Translations under genes and position numbers: made by a program
NCBI RefSeq assembly: GCF_029855045.1
Contig: NZ_CP123228.1
Span: 5,642,001-5,706,000, forward strand
Direction of reading: 5' to 3'
Source: Piscinibacter sp. XHJ-5
GTDB taxonomy: Bacteria > Pseudomonadota > Gammaproteobacteria > Burkholderiales > Burkholderiaceae_C
DNA: 64,000 nt
Shown: positions 29,937 through 38,913 of the stretch, piece after piece
Position numbering within the stretch: position 1 is the stretch's first letter
Layout: each line of letters begins with the position of its first letter
Notes under the pieces: generated by a model
Database searches by the model: none
Seen by the model: only the letters and a program-made list of their open reading frames with translations
Told to the model about the DNA's origin: nothing

Positions 29937-32711
29937 TCAGTGCGCCACGTCCCAGTTTCGGCCGACACCGACCTCTGCCATCAGCGGCACCTTCAGCTGC
30001 GCCACCGACGCCATGATGCGCGGGATCTCGTCGCGCGCCCAGTCCACCTCGGCATCCGGCACCTCGAAGACCAGCTCGTCGTGCACCTGCATCACCATCT
30101 TGGTGGCGCGCCGCTGCTCGTCGAGTGCCTTCTGCACCGCGATCATCGCGAGCTTGATGATGTCGGCCGCCGTGCCCTGCATGGGCGCATTGATCGCCTG
30201 CCGCTCGGCGCCCGACTTGCGCGGACCGTTGGGGCTGTTGATCTCCGGCAGCCAGACGCGCCGGCCGAACAAGGTCTCGACGTAGCCGCGTGACTTGGCG
30301 AGCGCCTTGGTGCTGTCCATGTAGCGCTTGACCGCGGGATAGCGCGCGAAATAGCGTTCGATGTAGCCAGTGGCCGCGCTGCGCTCGATGCCGAGGTTGG
30401 CTGCGAGCCCGAACGCGCTCATGCCGTAGATGAGGCCGAAGTTGATCGTCTTCGCGTAGCGTCGCTGCTCGCTGGTGACCTGCAGCGGATCGACGCCGAA
30501 GACCTCGGCCGCGGTGGCGCGGTGCACGTCCATGCCTTCGGTGAAGGCGCGCAGCAGGTTGGCATCCTCGCTGATGTGCGCCATCAGCCGCAGCTCGATC
30601 TGCGAATAGTCCGCGCTCAGCACCACATGGCCGGGCGGGGCGATGAAGGCCTCTCGCACGCGGCGGCCTTCGACGGTGCGGATGGGGATGTTCTGCAGGT
30701 TCGGCTCGTTGCTCGACAGCCGGCCCGTCACCGCCACCGCCTGCGCGTAGTTGGTATGCACCCGGCCGGTCTGCGGATTCACCATCAGCGGCAGCTTGTC
30801 GGTGTAGGTGCCCTTCAGCTTGGCCAGGCTGCGGTGCTCCAGGATCTTCGCCGGCAGCGGATAGTCCTCGGCGAGCTTCTCCAGCACGTCTTCGTCGGTG
30901 CTGGGGGCGCCGCTCGCGGTACGCCGCAGCACCGGCATCTCGAGCTTGGTGAACAGCACGTCGCCGATCTGCTTGGGCGAGCCGATGTTGAACGGCTGCC
31001 CGGCCAGCTGGTGCGCGTCGCGCTCCAGCGCCATCATGCGTTCGCCGAGCTCGCGGCTCTGCGCGTTCAGCACGGCCGCGTCGATCAGCACGCCGTTGCG
31101 CTCCACGCGCTGCAGCACCGTCGAGATGGGCATCTCGATGCCGCGGTACACCTCGAGCAGGCCGTTCTCGGCTTCGAGCTTGGGCCACAGTGCGTGATGC
31201 ACGTGCAGCGTCATCTCGCTGTCCTCGCCGGAGTACTCGGTGGCGCGGCCGAGCTCCACCTGCCAGAACGGGATCTGGTTGACACCCTTGCCGGTGACGT
31301 CCTCGTAGCTCAGCCCCCTGCGGCCGAGATGGCGCTGCGCGAGGCTGTCGAGGGCGTGCGGCCGGTGCGCTTCCAGCACGTAGCTCTGCAGCATGGTGTC
31401 GTGCGCATAGCCCCTGGCCGCGATGCCGGCGTTGGCGAACACGTGCACGTCGTACTTGACGTTCTGGCCCACCTTTGCCGCGTCGGGATTCTCCAGCCAG
31501 GGCTTCAGGCGCGCCAGCACCTCCTCGAGCGGCAGCTGCTCCGGTGCCCCGGCATAGTGATGGCCCACGGGGATGTAGGCGCCGTCGCCCGGGCCGACCG
31601 CGAGCGAGATGCCGATGATGCGAGCCTGCATCGGCTCCAGCGAATCGGTCTCGGTGTCGAGCGCGGTGATGGGGGCCGCTTGCACCTTCGCGACCCATGC
31701 ATCGAGCGCTTCGCGTGTCAGCACCGTGTCGTAGCGGCGTTCCAGCGGCGGGGCGGGCGCGACCGGCTTGTCGCCGGGAAGACCGGCGCCGGCGATGGCC
31801 GCATCGGCGCGCATCTCGTTCTCCAGCTCGCGCTTGAGCGACTTGAATCCGTAACGCTCGTAGAAGGCGAGCAGCGCCTCACGGTCCACGTTGCGCAAGG
31901 CCAGCGACTGGAACTCGGGCCAGTCCATCACGTGGCCGCCCAGGTCGCAATCGGTCACCACCGTGACGAGGCGACGTCCTTGCGGCAGCCATTCGATCGC
32001 GCGCCGCAGGTTGTCGCCCGCCACGCCCTTGAAGCTCGCGGCGTTGGCGATCACGCCGTCGAGCGAACCATGCTCGGCGATCCACTTGGCCGCCGTCTTC
32101 GGCCCGACCTTGTCGACACCGGGAATGTTGTCGACGCTGTCGCCGATCAGCGTGAGGTAGTCGACGATGCGATCCGGCGAGACGCCGAACTTCGCGATGA
32201 CGCCGTCGACGTCGAGCACCTCGGGCGGCTTGCTCATCGTGTTGATCAGCGTCACGTGCGGCGTGACGAGCTGGGCCAGGTCCTTGTCGCCGGTGGAGAT
32301 GATCACCTTGTGGCCGCCCTTGGCCGCCGCGCAGGCCAGCGTGCCGATGACGTCGTCGGCCTCGACGCCGGGTACTTCCAGCACCGGCCAGCCGAGCAGC
32401 TTGACGACTTCGTGGATCGGGTCGATCTGCAGCGCCAGGTCCTCGGGCATGGTCTTGCGCGTGGCCTTGTAGTCGGCGTACCAGTCGTCGCGGAAGGTCC
32501 TGCCCTTGGCGTCGAACACGCAGGCCGCATGCTCGCAGGGAATGTCCTCGCGCAGCTTGCGCATCATGCCGACCATGCCGTGGATCGCGCCGACCGGAAA
32601 GCCGTCCGGTGCCCGCAGATCGGGCAGGGCATGGAACGCCCGGTACAGGTAGCTGGAACCATCGACCAGCAGCAGCGTGGTGGGATCGCTTTCGATGTTG
32701 TCGTCGCTCAT
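29937..32711 (-). CDS. polA: DNA polymerase I
   Basis: 924 aa with all three domains: 5'-3' exonuclease (LLLVDGSSYLYRAFHALP, residues 12-29), a proofreading 3'-5' exonuclease with intact acidic residues (DTETD, QNVKYD, YSGEDSE), and the polymerase domain with DYSQIELRLMAH, RRYAKTINFGLIYG and MQVHDELVFEVP. It fills gaps and removes RNA primers. It lies 20 nt downstream of the hybrid kinase and 37 nt upstream of the MFS gene. A GACAAT box lies 6 nt before the ATG, suggesting its own start. Confidence 0.98.
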   Translation of the reverse strand: MSDDNIESDPTTLLLVDGSSYLYRAFHALPDLRAPDGFPVGAIHGMVGMMRKLREDIPCEHAACVFDAKGRTFRDDWYADYKATRKTMPEDLALQIDPIHEVVKLLGWPVLEVPGVEADDVIGTLACAAAKGGHKVIISTGDKDLAQLVTPHVTLINTMSKPPEVLDVDGVIAKFGVSPDRIVDYLTLIGDSVDNIPGVDKVGPKTAAKWIAEHGSLDGVIANAASFKGVAGDNLRRAIEWLPQGRRLVTVVTDCDLGGHVMDWPEFQSLALRNVDREALLAFYERYGFKSLKRELENEMRADAAIAGAGLPGDKPVAPAPPLERRYDTVLTREALDAWVAKVQAAPITALDTETDSLEPMQARIIGISLAVGPGDGAYIPVGHHYAGAPEQLPLEEVLARLKPWLENPDAAKVGQNVKYDVHVFANAGIAARGYAHDTMLQSYVLEAHRPHALDSLAQRHLGRRGLSYEDVTGKGVNQIPFWQVELGRATEYSGEDSEMTLHVHHALWPKLEAENGLLEVYRGIEMPISTVLQRVERNGVLIDAAVLNAQSRELGERMMALERDAHQLAGQPFNIGSPKQIGDVLFTKLEMPVLRRTASGAPSTDEDVLEKLAEDYPLPAKILEHRSLAKLKGTYTDKLPLMVNPQTGRVHTNYAQAVAVTGRLSSNEPNLQNIPIRTVEGRRVREAFIAPPGHVVLSADYSQIELRLMAHISEDANLLRAFTEGMDVHRATAAEVFGVDPLQVTSEQRRYAKTINFGLIYGMSAFGLAANLGIERSAATGYIERYFARYPAVKRYMDSTKALAKSRGYVETLFGRRVWLPEINSPNGPRKSGAERQAINAPMQGTAADIIKLAMIAVQKALDEQRRATKMVMQVHDELVFEVPDAEVDWARDEIPRIMASVAQLKVPLMAEVGVGRNWDVAH

Positions 32712-32717
32712 CCACCG

Positions 32718-32723
32718 ATTGTC
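32718..32723 (-). promoter_or_regulatory. Candidate -10 box (GACAAT) for polA
   Basis: Minus-strand GACAAT, then CGGTGG, then the polA ATG. The 6-nt spacing equals that of the TAGAAT boxes elsewhere, but the first base of the box is weak. Lies in the 20-nt gap after the kinase gene and would give a leaderless polA message. Confidence 0.3.
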
Positions 32724-32731
32724 TGCGAAGG

Positions 32732-35275
32732 CTAGGGCCTCTTGCTGGCCAGCGCCCGCTTGACTTCGCCCATGAAGCGGCCACCGTTGAAGCCGGCCTT
32801 GTCGACGATCTCGTGGATGTGGCCGTTCAGCCGCCGACGCATCTCCGGCGTGAGCTGCTGCGCCGTCACGATGACGACCGGGATGTTCGCCGTGGCCGGA
32901 TGCGCGCTCAGCGTGTCGACGACGTCGAAGCCGTTCACGCCGGGCATCTCGAGGTCGAGCGCGATGAGGTCGGGCCGGTAGCGGCGCGCCAGCTCGATTC
33001 CCTCGGCGCCGCTGAGCGCTCGCAGCACGGTGTGCCCGGTCTGCCGCAAGTGCACGGCGAGCAACTCGACCGCCGCCGGATCATCGTCGATCACCAGCAC
33101 TGTCACGTCGCGCTCGCTGCTCGGGACCAGGCCCAGGCGCGCCAGGCCTCGCGACAGCGCATCGCGAACGACCGGCTTCTGCAGCACCAGCGAGGCGCCC
33201 AGCGAGAAGCCGCGCCGATGGTCCGGCATCACCGACACGACCACGACCGGAATCTGCGCCCAGGCGGGCACACGCTGCAGGCGCTCGATGAGCTCCCAGC
33301 CGTCGATTCCGGGCAGCTGGATGTCGACGGAAATCACGTCGGGCATGAGCTCGCCGGTCCACTGCAGCGCCGCCTCCGCCGACCTGGCAATGCGCACGCG
33401 AAAGCCCTCGGCTTCGAGCTGCAGTCGCATCAGCGTCGCCGCTTCGTCGTCGTCCTCGACGACCAGTGCAAGCGGCCCGTCGCCGGTGTGGGCCCGCGAC
33501 GCCGCGGGCGTGCCGCGCGCCGCGGGCAGCTCGGTTTCGCGCCACGGCAGCCACACGGTGAAGCAGCTGCCGCGCCCCGGCTCGCTGGTCACCGCCACCG
33601 TTCCGCCGTGCAGCTCGGCCAGCCGCTTGACCATCGCCAGCCCGAGCCCGGTGCCCTCGCTGCGACGGGTGAGCTGGTTGGCGATCTGCGTGAAGGGAGC
33701 GAACAGCTTGCGTGCGTCGTCCGCACCGATGCCGATGCCCGTGTCGGTGATCGTGATCTCCACGAAGGTGGTGAAGGTGTTCTCGGGGAGCGTCATGCGC
33801 ACCCCGCCCCCCGCGCCCGGCATGCCGTTCGCCGCCTGCGCGCGGTCGACGAGCCGCTGCTGCAGCACCACCTGGCCGTGCTCGGGTGTGAACTTGATGG
33901 CGTTGGACAGCAGGTTCAGGACGATCTGCTGCAGCCGCCGCCGGTCGGCGAGCAGGCCTCCGATCGGCTCGTGCGACTCGCGCCGCAGCCGCACCTGTCC
34001 TGCCTTCGCCTTCTCGCTCAGCAGGGCGATGGCGTCGTCGAGCAGCGCGTCGAGGTCGACCGGCGACAGCTCGAGCTCGACGCGTCCGGCCTCGATCTTC
34101 GACAGGTCCAGGATGTCGTTGATCAGGGCGAGCAGGTGCTGCCCGCTCTGGAAGATGTGGCCGATGTAGCCGCCTTGCTGCGCCGTGAGCTGACCGGTCA
34201 GGCCGTCCTTCATGACCTCGGAGAAGCCGATCACCGCATTCAACGGAGTGCGCAGCTCGTGCGACATCGTTGACAGGAACTCGGACTTCAGCCGGCTCGC
34301 TTCTTCGAGCTGCTCGTTCTGCGCTGCCAGCGCCGCATTGGCCGCCTCCAGCTGCGCGCTCAGCCGCTGCGCATCGAGGGAGCGGACCTGCTCGCGCTCG
34401 TGGGCGCGCACGAGGCGCGCGTACAGGCGGCTGTTCTCCAGCAGCATCATCACCAGCACGAAGCTGGCGGCGAGCAGCCCGTAGATCCGGCCGGCGTAGA
34501 AGCCGAGGTCGAAGCGCCCGGCGTTGAACACGGCAGCGAGTCCGATGTCGAACAGCCACGCCGCCATCACGACCACGAGCCACAGGTCGAGCATCGAATG
34601 CGGTCGGCGTCGCCACAGCAGCAGCAGCGCCATCAGGCTGGCGGCCCACACCAGGCCGACGACGGCGGCGAACACCGGCCGGTAGCGGTTGCCCGCCATG
34701 ATTTCCGGCAAGGTTTCCTGGCCCGCCGTGGCCACGGCAGTGAACGCAAGCGTGGCCGCAGCGGCGCCGCCCAGTGTGGCGGCGAGCGGCAGGTGCAGCG
34801 TCCGTGCAGCGGCGTGGGGCACGGAACGCTGCCTGTCCTTGAGCTGCGCATAGGCGATGACGAACAGCGGAAAGCCACCGTGCCAGAACATGTAGAGCCA
34901 GGCCGTGCTCTGAGGCCCCGCGCCCAGCAGCCCCTGGGGCGTGAACAGGCCGGGGAAGGTCATCGCGTGCGCCGCGGCCATCAGGGCCGTGAACACGTAG
35001 CCCCCGGCCAGCACCAGCAAGGCCCGCGAGCGCACGATGCTGAACTGGCCGAACAGGAGGACCGCGGTCATCAGGTCGGTGAGCACCAGTGCCGACTGGT
35101 AGATGGGGATGAACGCCCACACCCGCAGCAGCGGCAGCTTCGCGAATGGCAGCGCCGCCAGGAAGCCGGCGGCCGACACCAGCACCACGATCAGCGCGGT
35201 GCGGCGGTCGGCGGGGCCGGCGGGCGAGGTGGAGAGGATGACCGAGCTGTCGTCGTCGCGCCGTTCGACCGCCAT
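32732..35275 (-). CDS. Hybrid sensor histidine kinase with MASE4-like membrane domain
   Basis: 847 aa. The N-terminal region (about 25-275) has seven to eight membrane helices resembling the MASE4 sensor domain, then a coiled coil, HisKA with H339 in TMSHELRTPLNAV, HATPase_c with NLLSNAIKF and DTGIGIG, and two receiver domains whose phosphoacceptors are D651 (in SVDIQLPG) and D774 (in ALDLEMPG). There is no output domain and no Hpt. The start ATG at 35275 lies 20 nt behind a single-receiver protein, its likely partner. Signal sensed is unknown. Confidence 0.93.
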   Translation of the reverse strand: MAVERRDDDSSVILSTSPAGPADRRTALIVVLVSAAGFLAALPFAKLPLLRVWAFIPIYQSALVLTDLMTAVLLFGQFSIVRSRALLVLAGGYVFTALMAAAHAMTFPGLFTPQGLLGAGPQSTAWLYMFWHGGFPLFVIAYAQLKDRQRSVPHAAARTLHLPLAATLGGAAAATLAFTAVATAGQETLPEIMAGNRYRPVFAAVVGLVWAASLMALLLLWRRRPHSMLDLWLVVVMAAWLFDIGLAAVFNAGRFDLGFYAGRIYGLLAASFVLVMMLLENSRLYARLVRAHEREQVRSLDAQRLSAQLEAANAALAAQNEQLEEASRLKSEFLSTMSHELRTPLNAVIGFSEVMKDGLTGQLTAQQGGYIGHIFQSGQHLLALINDILDLSKIEAGRVELELSPVDLDALLDDAIALLSEKAKAGQVRLRRESHEPIGGLLADRRRLQQIVLNLLSNAIKFTPEHGQVVLQQRLVDRAQAANGMPGAGGGVRMTLPENTFTTFVEITITDTGIGIGADDARKLFAPFTQIANQLTRRSEGTGLGLAMVKRLAELHGGTVAVTSEPGRGSCFTVWLPWRETELPAARGTPAASRAHTGDGPLALVVEDDDEAATLMRLQLEAEGFRVRIARSAEAALQWTGELMPDVISVDIQLPGIDGWELIERLQRVPAWAQIPVVVVSVMPDHRRGFSLGASLVLQKPVVRDALSRGLARLGLVPSSERDVTVLVIDDDPAAVELLAVHLRQTGHTVLRALSGAEGIELARRYRPDLIALDLEMPGVNGFDVVDTLSAHPATANIPVVIVTAQQLTPEMRRRLNGHIHEIVDKAGFNGGRFMGEVKRALASKRP

Positions 35276-35295
35276 CACGCTGTCCCGGCCCGCGG

Positions 35296-35685
35296 TCAGA
35301 CCGGCTCGGCGCGCCGCTTCAGCACGTTGTCGACTTCGGCGAGGAATTCCTTGTAGCGGATCGGCTTGGTGACGTAGCCGTCGCAGCCCGCGGCTCGGGT
35401 GTCGTCCTCGTCGCCCTTCATCGCGAACGCCGTGAGCGCGATCACGGGGACCCCGGCGGTGCGCGGATCCGACTTCAGCATTCGCGTGGCCGTGAGGCCG
35501 TCGAGGTCCGGAAGCTGGATGTCCATCAGCACCAGGTCGGGCTGCTCGCGCCGGGCGACCTCGAGGCCTTCGACCGCATGATCGGCCTGCAGCACGGTGT
35601 GTCCGGCGTTCTCGAGAATCGCCACCGTCAAGGCCATGTTCACCGGCGAATCCTCGATGACCAGAATCCGAAGCATGTGGTTCAT
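35296..35685 (-). CDS. Single-domain CheY-like response regulator
   Basis: 129 aa, one receiver domain only. Phosphoacceptor D55 in VLMDIQLPD, acidic pair E11-D12, conserved Thr (ALTAF) and Lys (TKPIRYKEF). No output domain; it probably relays phosphate to or from the two receivers of the adjacent kinase, or binds a target protein. ATG at 35685 is preceded by AGGAAG; a second ATG three codons on is possible. Confidence 0.92.
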   Translation of the reverse strand: MNHMLRILVIEDSPVNMALTVAILENAGHTVLQADHAVEGLEVARREQPDLVLMDIQLPDLDGLTATRMLKSDPRTAGVPVIALTAFAMKGDEDDTRAAGCDGYVTKPIRYKEFLAEVDNVLKRRAEPV

Positions 35686-35782
35686 TCTTCCTGCGTGATG
35701 CTGCGCTGCAGTGGGCTGACTGGAGTGTGTCCCAACGCCGTCCCGTCGGCGTAGCTTCGGGCTCAAAAGGTCGTGCGTACAT

Positions 35783-35810
35783 ACGGTAACGTGGCCTTCC
35801 GGTCCGTCAA
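35783..35810 (-). promoter_or_regulatory. Possible sigma-70 promoter for the regulator-kinase operon
   Basis: On the minus strand TTGACG (35805-35810), a 16-nt spacer, then TACCGT (35783-35788). The -35 matches five of six bases; the -10 only three, though T1, A2 and T6 are kept. Predicted start near 35776, about 90 nt before the regulator ATG. Confidence 0.3.
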
Positions 35811-36009
35811 CCTGTAAGGCTTGACAGCTTGTGGGGCCCAGCGACGGGCTGTTAGGGTTCGCTTGCTCAAAGACGCACTGCGGCTGGTTTACCCCTCGGA
35901 CTCCCCTCGCCCGCCGCACCTGCTGGTCCCCGTGTCCACCGGTCAAAGGCAGGGCGTCTTTGGGCACCCCCCACCCTTCATCCGGGCCGGCGCCCGCCCC
36001 GCGGCGCCC

Positions 36010-36015
36010 TAGAAT
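36010..36015 (+). promoter_or_regulatory. Candidate -10 box (TAGAAT) for the DUF2782-thrB operon
   Basis: TAGAAT is followed by CGGCTGC and the ATG at 36023, a 7-nt gap. There is no room for a Shine-Dalgarno sequence in a transcript starting here, so the message would be leaderless. No -35 seen. Confidence 0.45.
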
Positions 36016-36022
36016 CGGCTGC

Positions 36023-36349
36023 ATGAAAGCCACGCCCGTCCTCGTCGCCGTCGCGCTGCTGTGCAGCTTCAGCCCGCTGGCCGGTGCCGACGAAGCCGGG
36101 GATGCTCCTGCGCCCACCGGCCTGCGGTCCGAACCCAAGGTGCAGCACACCGTGATCGAGGACGACGGAGCCCGCATCGAAGAGCTGCGCGTGCGCGGCC
36201 AGACGCAGCGCATCACGGTAAAGCCCAAGGGCGCGATCAAGCAAGGCTACGAAATCATTCCCGCCGACGGCGCGCGAGAGATGTCCGAAGGCGCCGGCTC
36301 GAGCCGCGGCGCGGCCGGCAAGCGCGTCTGGCGCGTCTTCACGTTCTGA
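36023..36349 (+). CDS. DUF2782 exported small protein
   Basis: 108 aa with a Sec signal peptide (MKATPVLVAVALLCSFSPLAGA). The mature part holds the DUF2782 pattern: VIEDDGARIEELRVRGQTQRITVKP, then GYEIIPADG. Function unknown; such genes commonly sit next to polA or thrB in beta- and gammaproteobacteria. Lies 16 nt upstream of thrB. Confidence 0.88.
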   Translation: MKATPVLVAVALLCSFSPLAGADEAGDAPAPTGLRSEPKVQHTVIEDDGARIEELRVRGQTQRITVKPKGAIKQGYEIIPADGAREMSEGAGSSRGAAGKRVWRVFTF

Positions 36350-36365
36350 CTCCCGCGTTCCTCCG

Positions 36366-37340
36366 ATGGCCGTCTTCACCGAGGTCTCGTTCGACGAGGC
36401 CGCTGCCCTCGTGTCCCACCTGAGCATCGGCGAGCTGACCGCGCTCACCGGCATCGCTTCGGGGATCGAGAACACCAACTACTTCGCCGACACCACCGGC
36501 GGCCGCTACGTGCTGACGCTGTTCGAGCGCCTGACCTTCGAGCAGCTGCCGTTCTATCTGCACCTGATGAAGCACCTGGCCGGGCGCGGCATCCCGGTGC
36601 CCGATCCCCAGGCCGATGAAAGCGGCGAGATCCTGCACACGTTGAAGGGCAAGCCCGCCTCGGTGGTCAACCGTCTCCAGGGCCGCCACCACCTCGCGCC
36701 GGACACCGCGCATTGCGAAAGCGTCGGCGCGATGCTGGCGCGCATGCATCTCGCGGGGCGCGACTTTCCCCTGGTGCAGCCCAACCTGCGCGGGCTTGCC
36801 TGGTGGCGGGAGACCGTGCCGGTCGTGCGACCACACCTCACCGCGGCGCAGCGCGAGCTGATCGACGCCGAGCTGGCGTTCCAGGAGCACGTGGCCGGCT
36901 CGGCGCAATACGCCGAGCTGCCGCGCGGCGCCATCCACGCCGACCTGTTCCGCGACAACGTCATGTTCGAAGGCGACGAGCTCACCGGCTTCTTCGACTT
37001 CTACTTCGCCGGCGTGGACAGCCTGCTGTTCGACATCGCGGTCTGCCTCAACGACTGGTGCATCGACCTCGAGTCCGGCCGCCTCGACGAGGAACGCGCC
37101 AACGCGTTCGTCGCCGCCTACGACGCGGTGCGACCGCTCACCGGCGGAGAGCTGCGGCTGATGCCGGCGCTGCTGCGCGCGGGCGCCCTGCGCTTCTGGA
37201 TCTCGCGGCTGTGGGACTTCCACCTGCCGCGCGATGCCACCATGCTCAAGGCGCACGATCCGGCGCACTTCGAGCGGGTGCTGCGCTGCCGCGTCGAGAC
37301 GCCGTGGCATTTCACGCCGCAGCGGGCGGCGTCGCCATGA
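36366..37340 (+). CDS. thrB: Homoserine kinase (APH-fold type)
   Basis: 324 aa of the aminoglycoside-phosphotransferase-like fold, the ThrB type of beta- and gammaproteobacteria such as Pseudomonas. Motifs: [18 protein letters not shown] in the nucleotide loop, catalytic [11 protein letters not shown] and FFDFYFAG. It phosphorylates homoserine in threonine synthesis. Its stop overlaps the start of the next gene (ATGA). Confidence 0.95.
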   Translation: MAVFTEVSFDEAAALVSHLSIGELTALTGIASGIENTNYFADTTGGRYVLTLFERLTFEQLPFYLHLMKHLAGRGIPVPDPQADESGEILHTLKGKPASVVNRLQGRHHLAPDTAHCESVGAMLARMHLAGRDFPLVQPNLRGLAWWRETVPVVRPHLTAAQRELIDAELAFQEHVAGSAQYAELPRGAIHADLFRDNVMFEGDELTGFFDFYFAGVDSLLFDIAVCLNDWCIDLESGRLDEERANAFVAAYDAVRPLTGGELRLMPALLRAGALRFWISRLWDFHLPRDATMLKAHDPAHFERVLRCRVETPWHFTPQRAASP

Positions 37341-38116
37341 GGCTGAAGCTGGTGCCGCCGCGGCGCGGCATGGTGTGGGTGCGCGATGGCTTGAGGGTGT
37401 TCCTTCGCAAGCCGCTCGCGTTCTGCGTGCTGTTCCTCGTGTATCTGCTCGTCGGGCCCATGCTGATGCTGGCGGTGGCGCCGCTGGCGTCGCTGGGCTT
37501 CATGATCGCCACGCGCCAGGCGCTGGAGGGCCGCTTCCCGTTTCCCGGCGTCTTCCTCGAGCCGCTGCAGGCATCGCGAGCGCAGCGCTGGGCCCAGATC
37601 CGGCTCGGCATCACCTACGCGATCGCGGTCGGCCTGGTGTTCTGGCTGAGCGACAGCGTGGGCGGCGCGGCCTTCGACGCGCTGCGGCAGGCGGTCAGCG
37701 ACGGCCGCACGGCGCCGCAGGAACTTCAGCCGCTGCTGTCCGACCCGAGCCTGCAATATGCGTGGCTGCTGCTGGCCGGCGGCGTCGCGCTGATCGCCAT
37801 TCCGTTCTGGCACGCCCCCGCCCTCGTGCACTGGGACGGGCAGAGCGCGGTCAAGTCACTGTTCTTCAGCACCGTCGCCTGCTGGCGCAACAAGGGTGCG
37901 CTGACGGTGTTCGCGCTCGGCTGGGGGGCGGTGACCATGCTGCTGCTGATGCTCGCCATGACGGTGTTCGCCGTGCTCGGCATGCCACAGCTGGTGTTCG
38001 CCGCCGTCACGCCGCTCAGCCTGATGCTGTCGGCCGCGTTCTACGCCTCGATCTACTTCAGCTTCGTCGACAGCTTCGAGCCCCAGGCATCCACCACCCC
38101 GCAGGAGACGCCATGA
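37337..38116 (+). CDS. BPSS1780-family inner membrane protein
   Basis: 259 aa with about six membrane helices. The opening [28 protein letters not shown] and the WAQ..LG pattern match the BPSS1780 family of Burkholderiales; function unknown. Coupled to thrB upstream and to the SDR downstream by ATGA overlaps on both sides. Confidence 0.87.
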   Translation: MRLKLVPPRRGMVWVRDGLRVFLRKPLAFCVLFLVYLLVGPMLMLAVAPLASLGFMIATRQALEGRFPFPGVFLEPLQASRAQRWAQIRLGITYAIAVGLVFWLSDSVGGAAFDALRQAVSDGRTAPQELQPLLSDPSLQYAWLLLAGGVALIAIPFWHAPALVHWDGQSAVKSLFFSTVACWRNKGALTVFALGWGAVTMLLLMLAMTVFAVLGMPQLVFAAVTPLSLMLSAAFYASIYFSFVDSFEPQASTTPQETP

Positions 38117-38862
38117 ACAGAGTCGCCATCGTCACCGGCGCAGGCAGCGGCATCGGCCGCGCCAGCGCCATCGCGCTGCTCAACGCCGGCTACCACGTCG
38201 TGCTCGCCGGCCGGCGGGAGGACGCGCTGAAGGAGAGCCTCACCGAGGCCGGCGAGGCCGGCCGGCGTGGCCTCGCGGTGCCCACCGACGTGCGCGATCC
38301 GGCGTCGGTAAAGGCGCTGTTCGCGAAGGTGCGCGACGCCTTCGGCCGGCTCGACGTGCTGTTCAACAACGCCGGCCGCGGCACGCCGGCGATGCCGCTC
38401 GAGGACATAAGCTTCGAGCAGTGGAAGGACGTGGTGGACATCAACCTGACCGGCGCGTTCCTGTGCACGCAGGAGGCCTTCCGCCTCATGAAGGACCAGA
38501 CCCCGCGCGGCGGACGCATCATCAACAACGGCTCGATCTCGGCGCACGCGCCGCGGCCGTTCTCCGCGCCCTACACGGCCACCAAGCACGCCATCACGGG
38601 GCTCACCAAGGCCACGTCGCTGGACGGCCGCGCCTACGACATCGCCTGCGGCCAGATCGACATCGGCAACGCGGCCACCGACATGACGACGCGCATGGTC
38701 AACGGTGTCATCCAGCCGCGCGGCGACATGATGGTCGAGCCGCGCATGGACGTGCGCCATGTCGCCGACGCGATCGTGCAGATGGCCAACCTGCCGCTCG
38801 AGGCCAACGTGCAGTTCATGACCATCATGGCGACCAAGATGCCGTTCGTCGGCCGAGGATGA
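38113..38862 (+). CDS. Short-chain dehydrogenase/reductase
   Basis: 249 aa classical SDR with a complete signature: TGAGSGIG (8-15), NNAG, a catalytic Ser in NNGSIS, and YTATK. Substrate not identifiable from sequence. Last gene of the DUF2782-thrB-BPSS1780-SDR run. Its stop codon abuts the A-tract of a minus-strand terminator. Contrast with the atypical SDR at 12357. Confidence 0.92.
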   Translation: MNRVAIVTGAGSGIGRASAIALLNAGYHVVLAGRREDALKESLTEAGEAGRRGLAVPTDVRDPASVKALFAKVRDAFGRLDVLFNNAGRGTPAMPLEDISFEQWKDVVDINLTGAFLCTQEAFRLMKDQTPRGGRIINNGSISAHAPRPFSAPYTATKHAITGLTKATSLDGRAYDIACGQIDIGNAATDMTTRMVNGVIQPRGDMMVEPRMDVRHVADAIVQMANLPLEANVQFMTIMATKMPFVGRG

Positions 38863-38892
38863 AAAAAGGCCGCCGGCAATGCACCGGCGGCC
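38862..38892 (-). terminator. Rho-independent terminator of the phoX-like gene
   Basis: Perfect 9-bp stem GGCCGCCGG / CCGGCGGCC with a 7-nt loop (38868-38892). Read on the minus strand it is followed by six T residues (38862-38867), so it ends transcription of the phosphatase gene, whose stop is at 38914. The T-tract touches the stop codon of the SDR on the other strand. Confidence 0.88.
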
Positions 38893-38913
38893 ACTCCCTG
38901 AGCGCCGGGAAGG

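Larger units (their letters stand above)
35686..36022. other. 337-nt intergenic region between divergent genes
   Basis: Separates the response regulator (minus) from the DUF2782 gene (plus). I see no convincing gene in it. It holds a possible sigma-70 promoter for the regulator-kinase operon (35783-35810), a TAGAAT box for the other side (36010-36015) and an isolated TTGACA (35821) without a good -10 partner. Confidence 0.5.

Noticed and set aside
30522..32735. 737-codon open frame antisense to polA
   Set aside because: It mirrors polA exactly and has no family features; same high-GC effect.
35821..35855. TTGACA as -35 of a plus-strand promoter
   Set aside because: No -10-like hexamer at 16-18 nt; GTTAGG is 24 nt away, too far.
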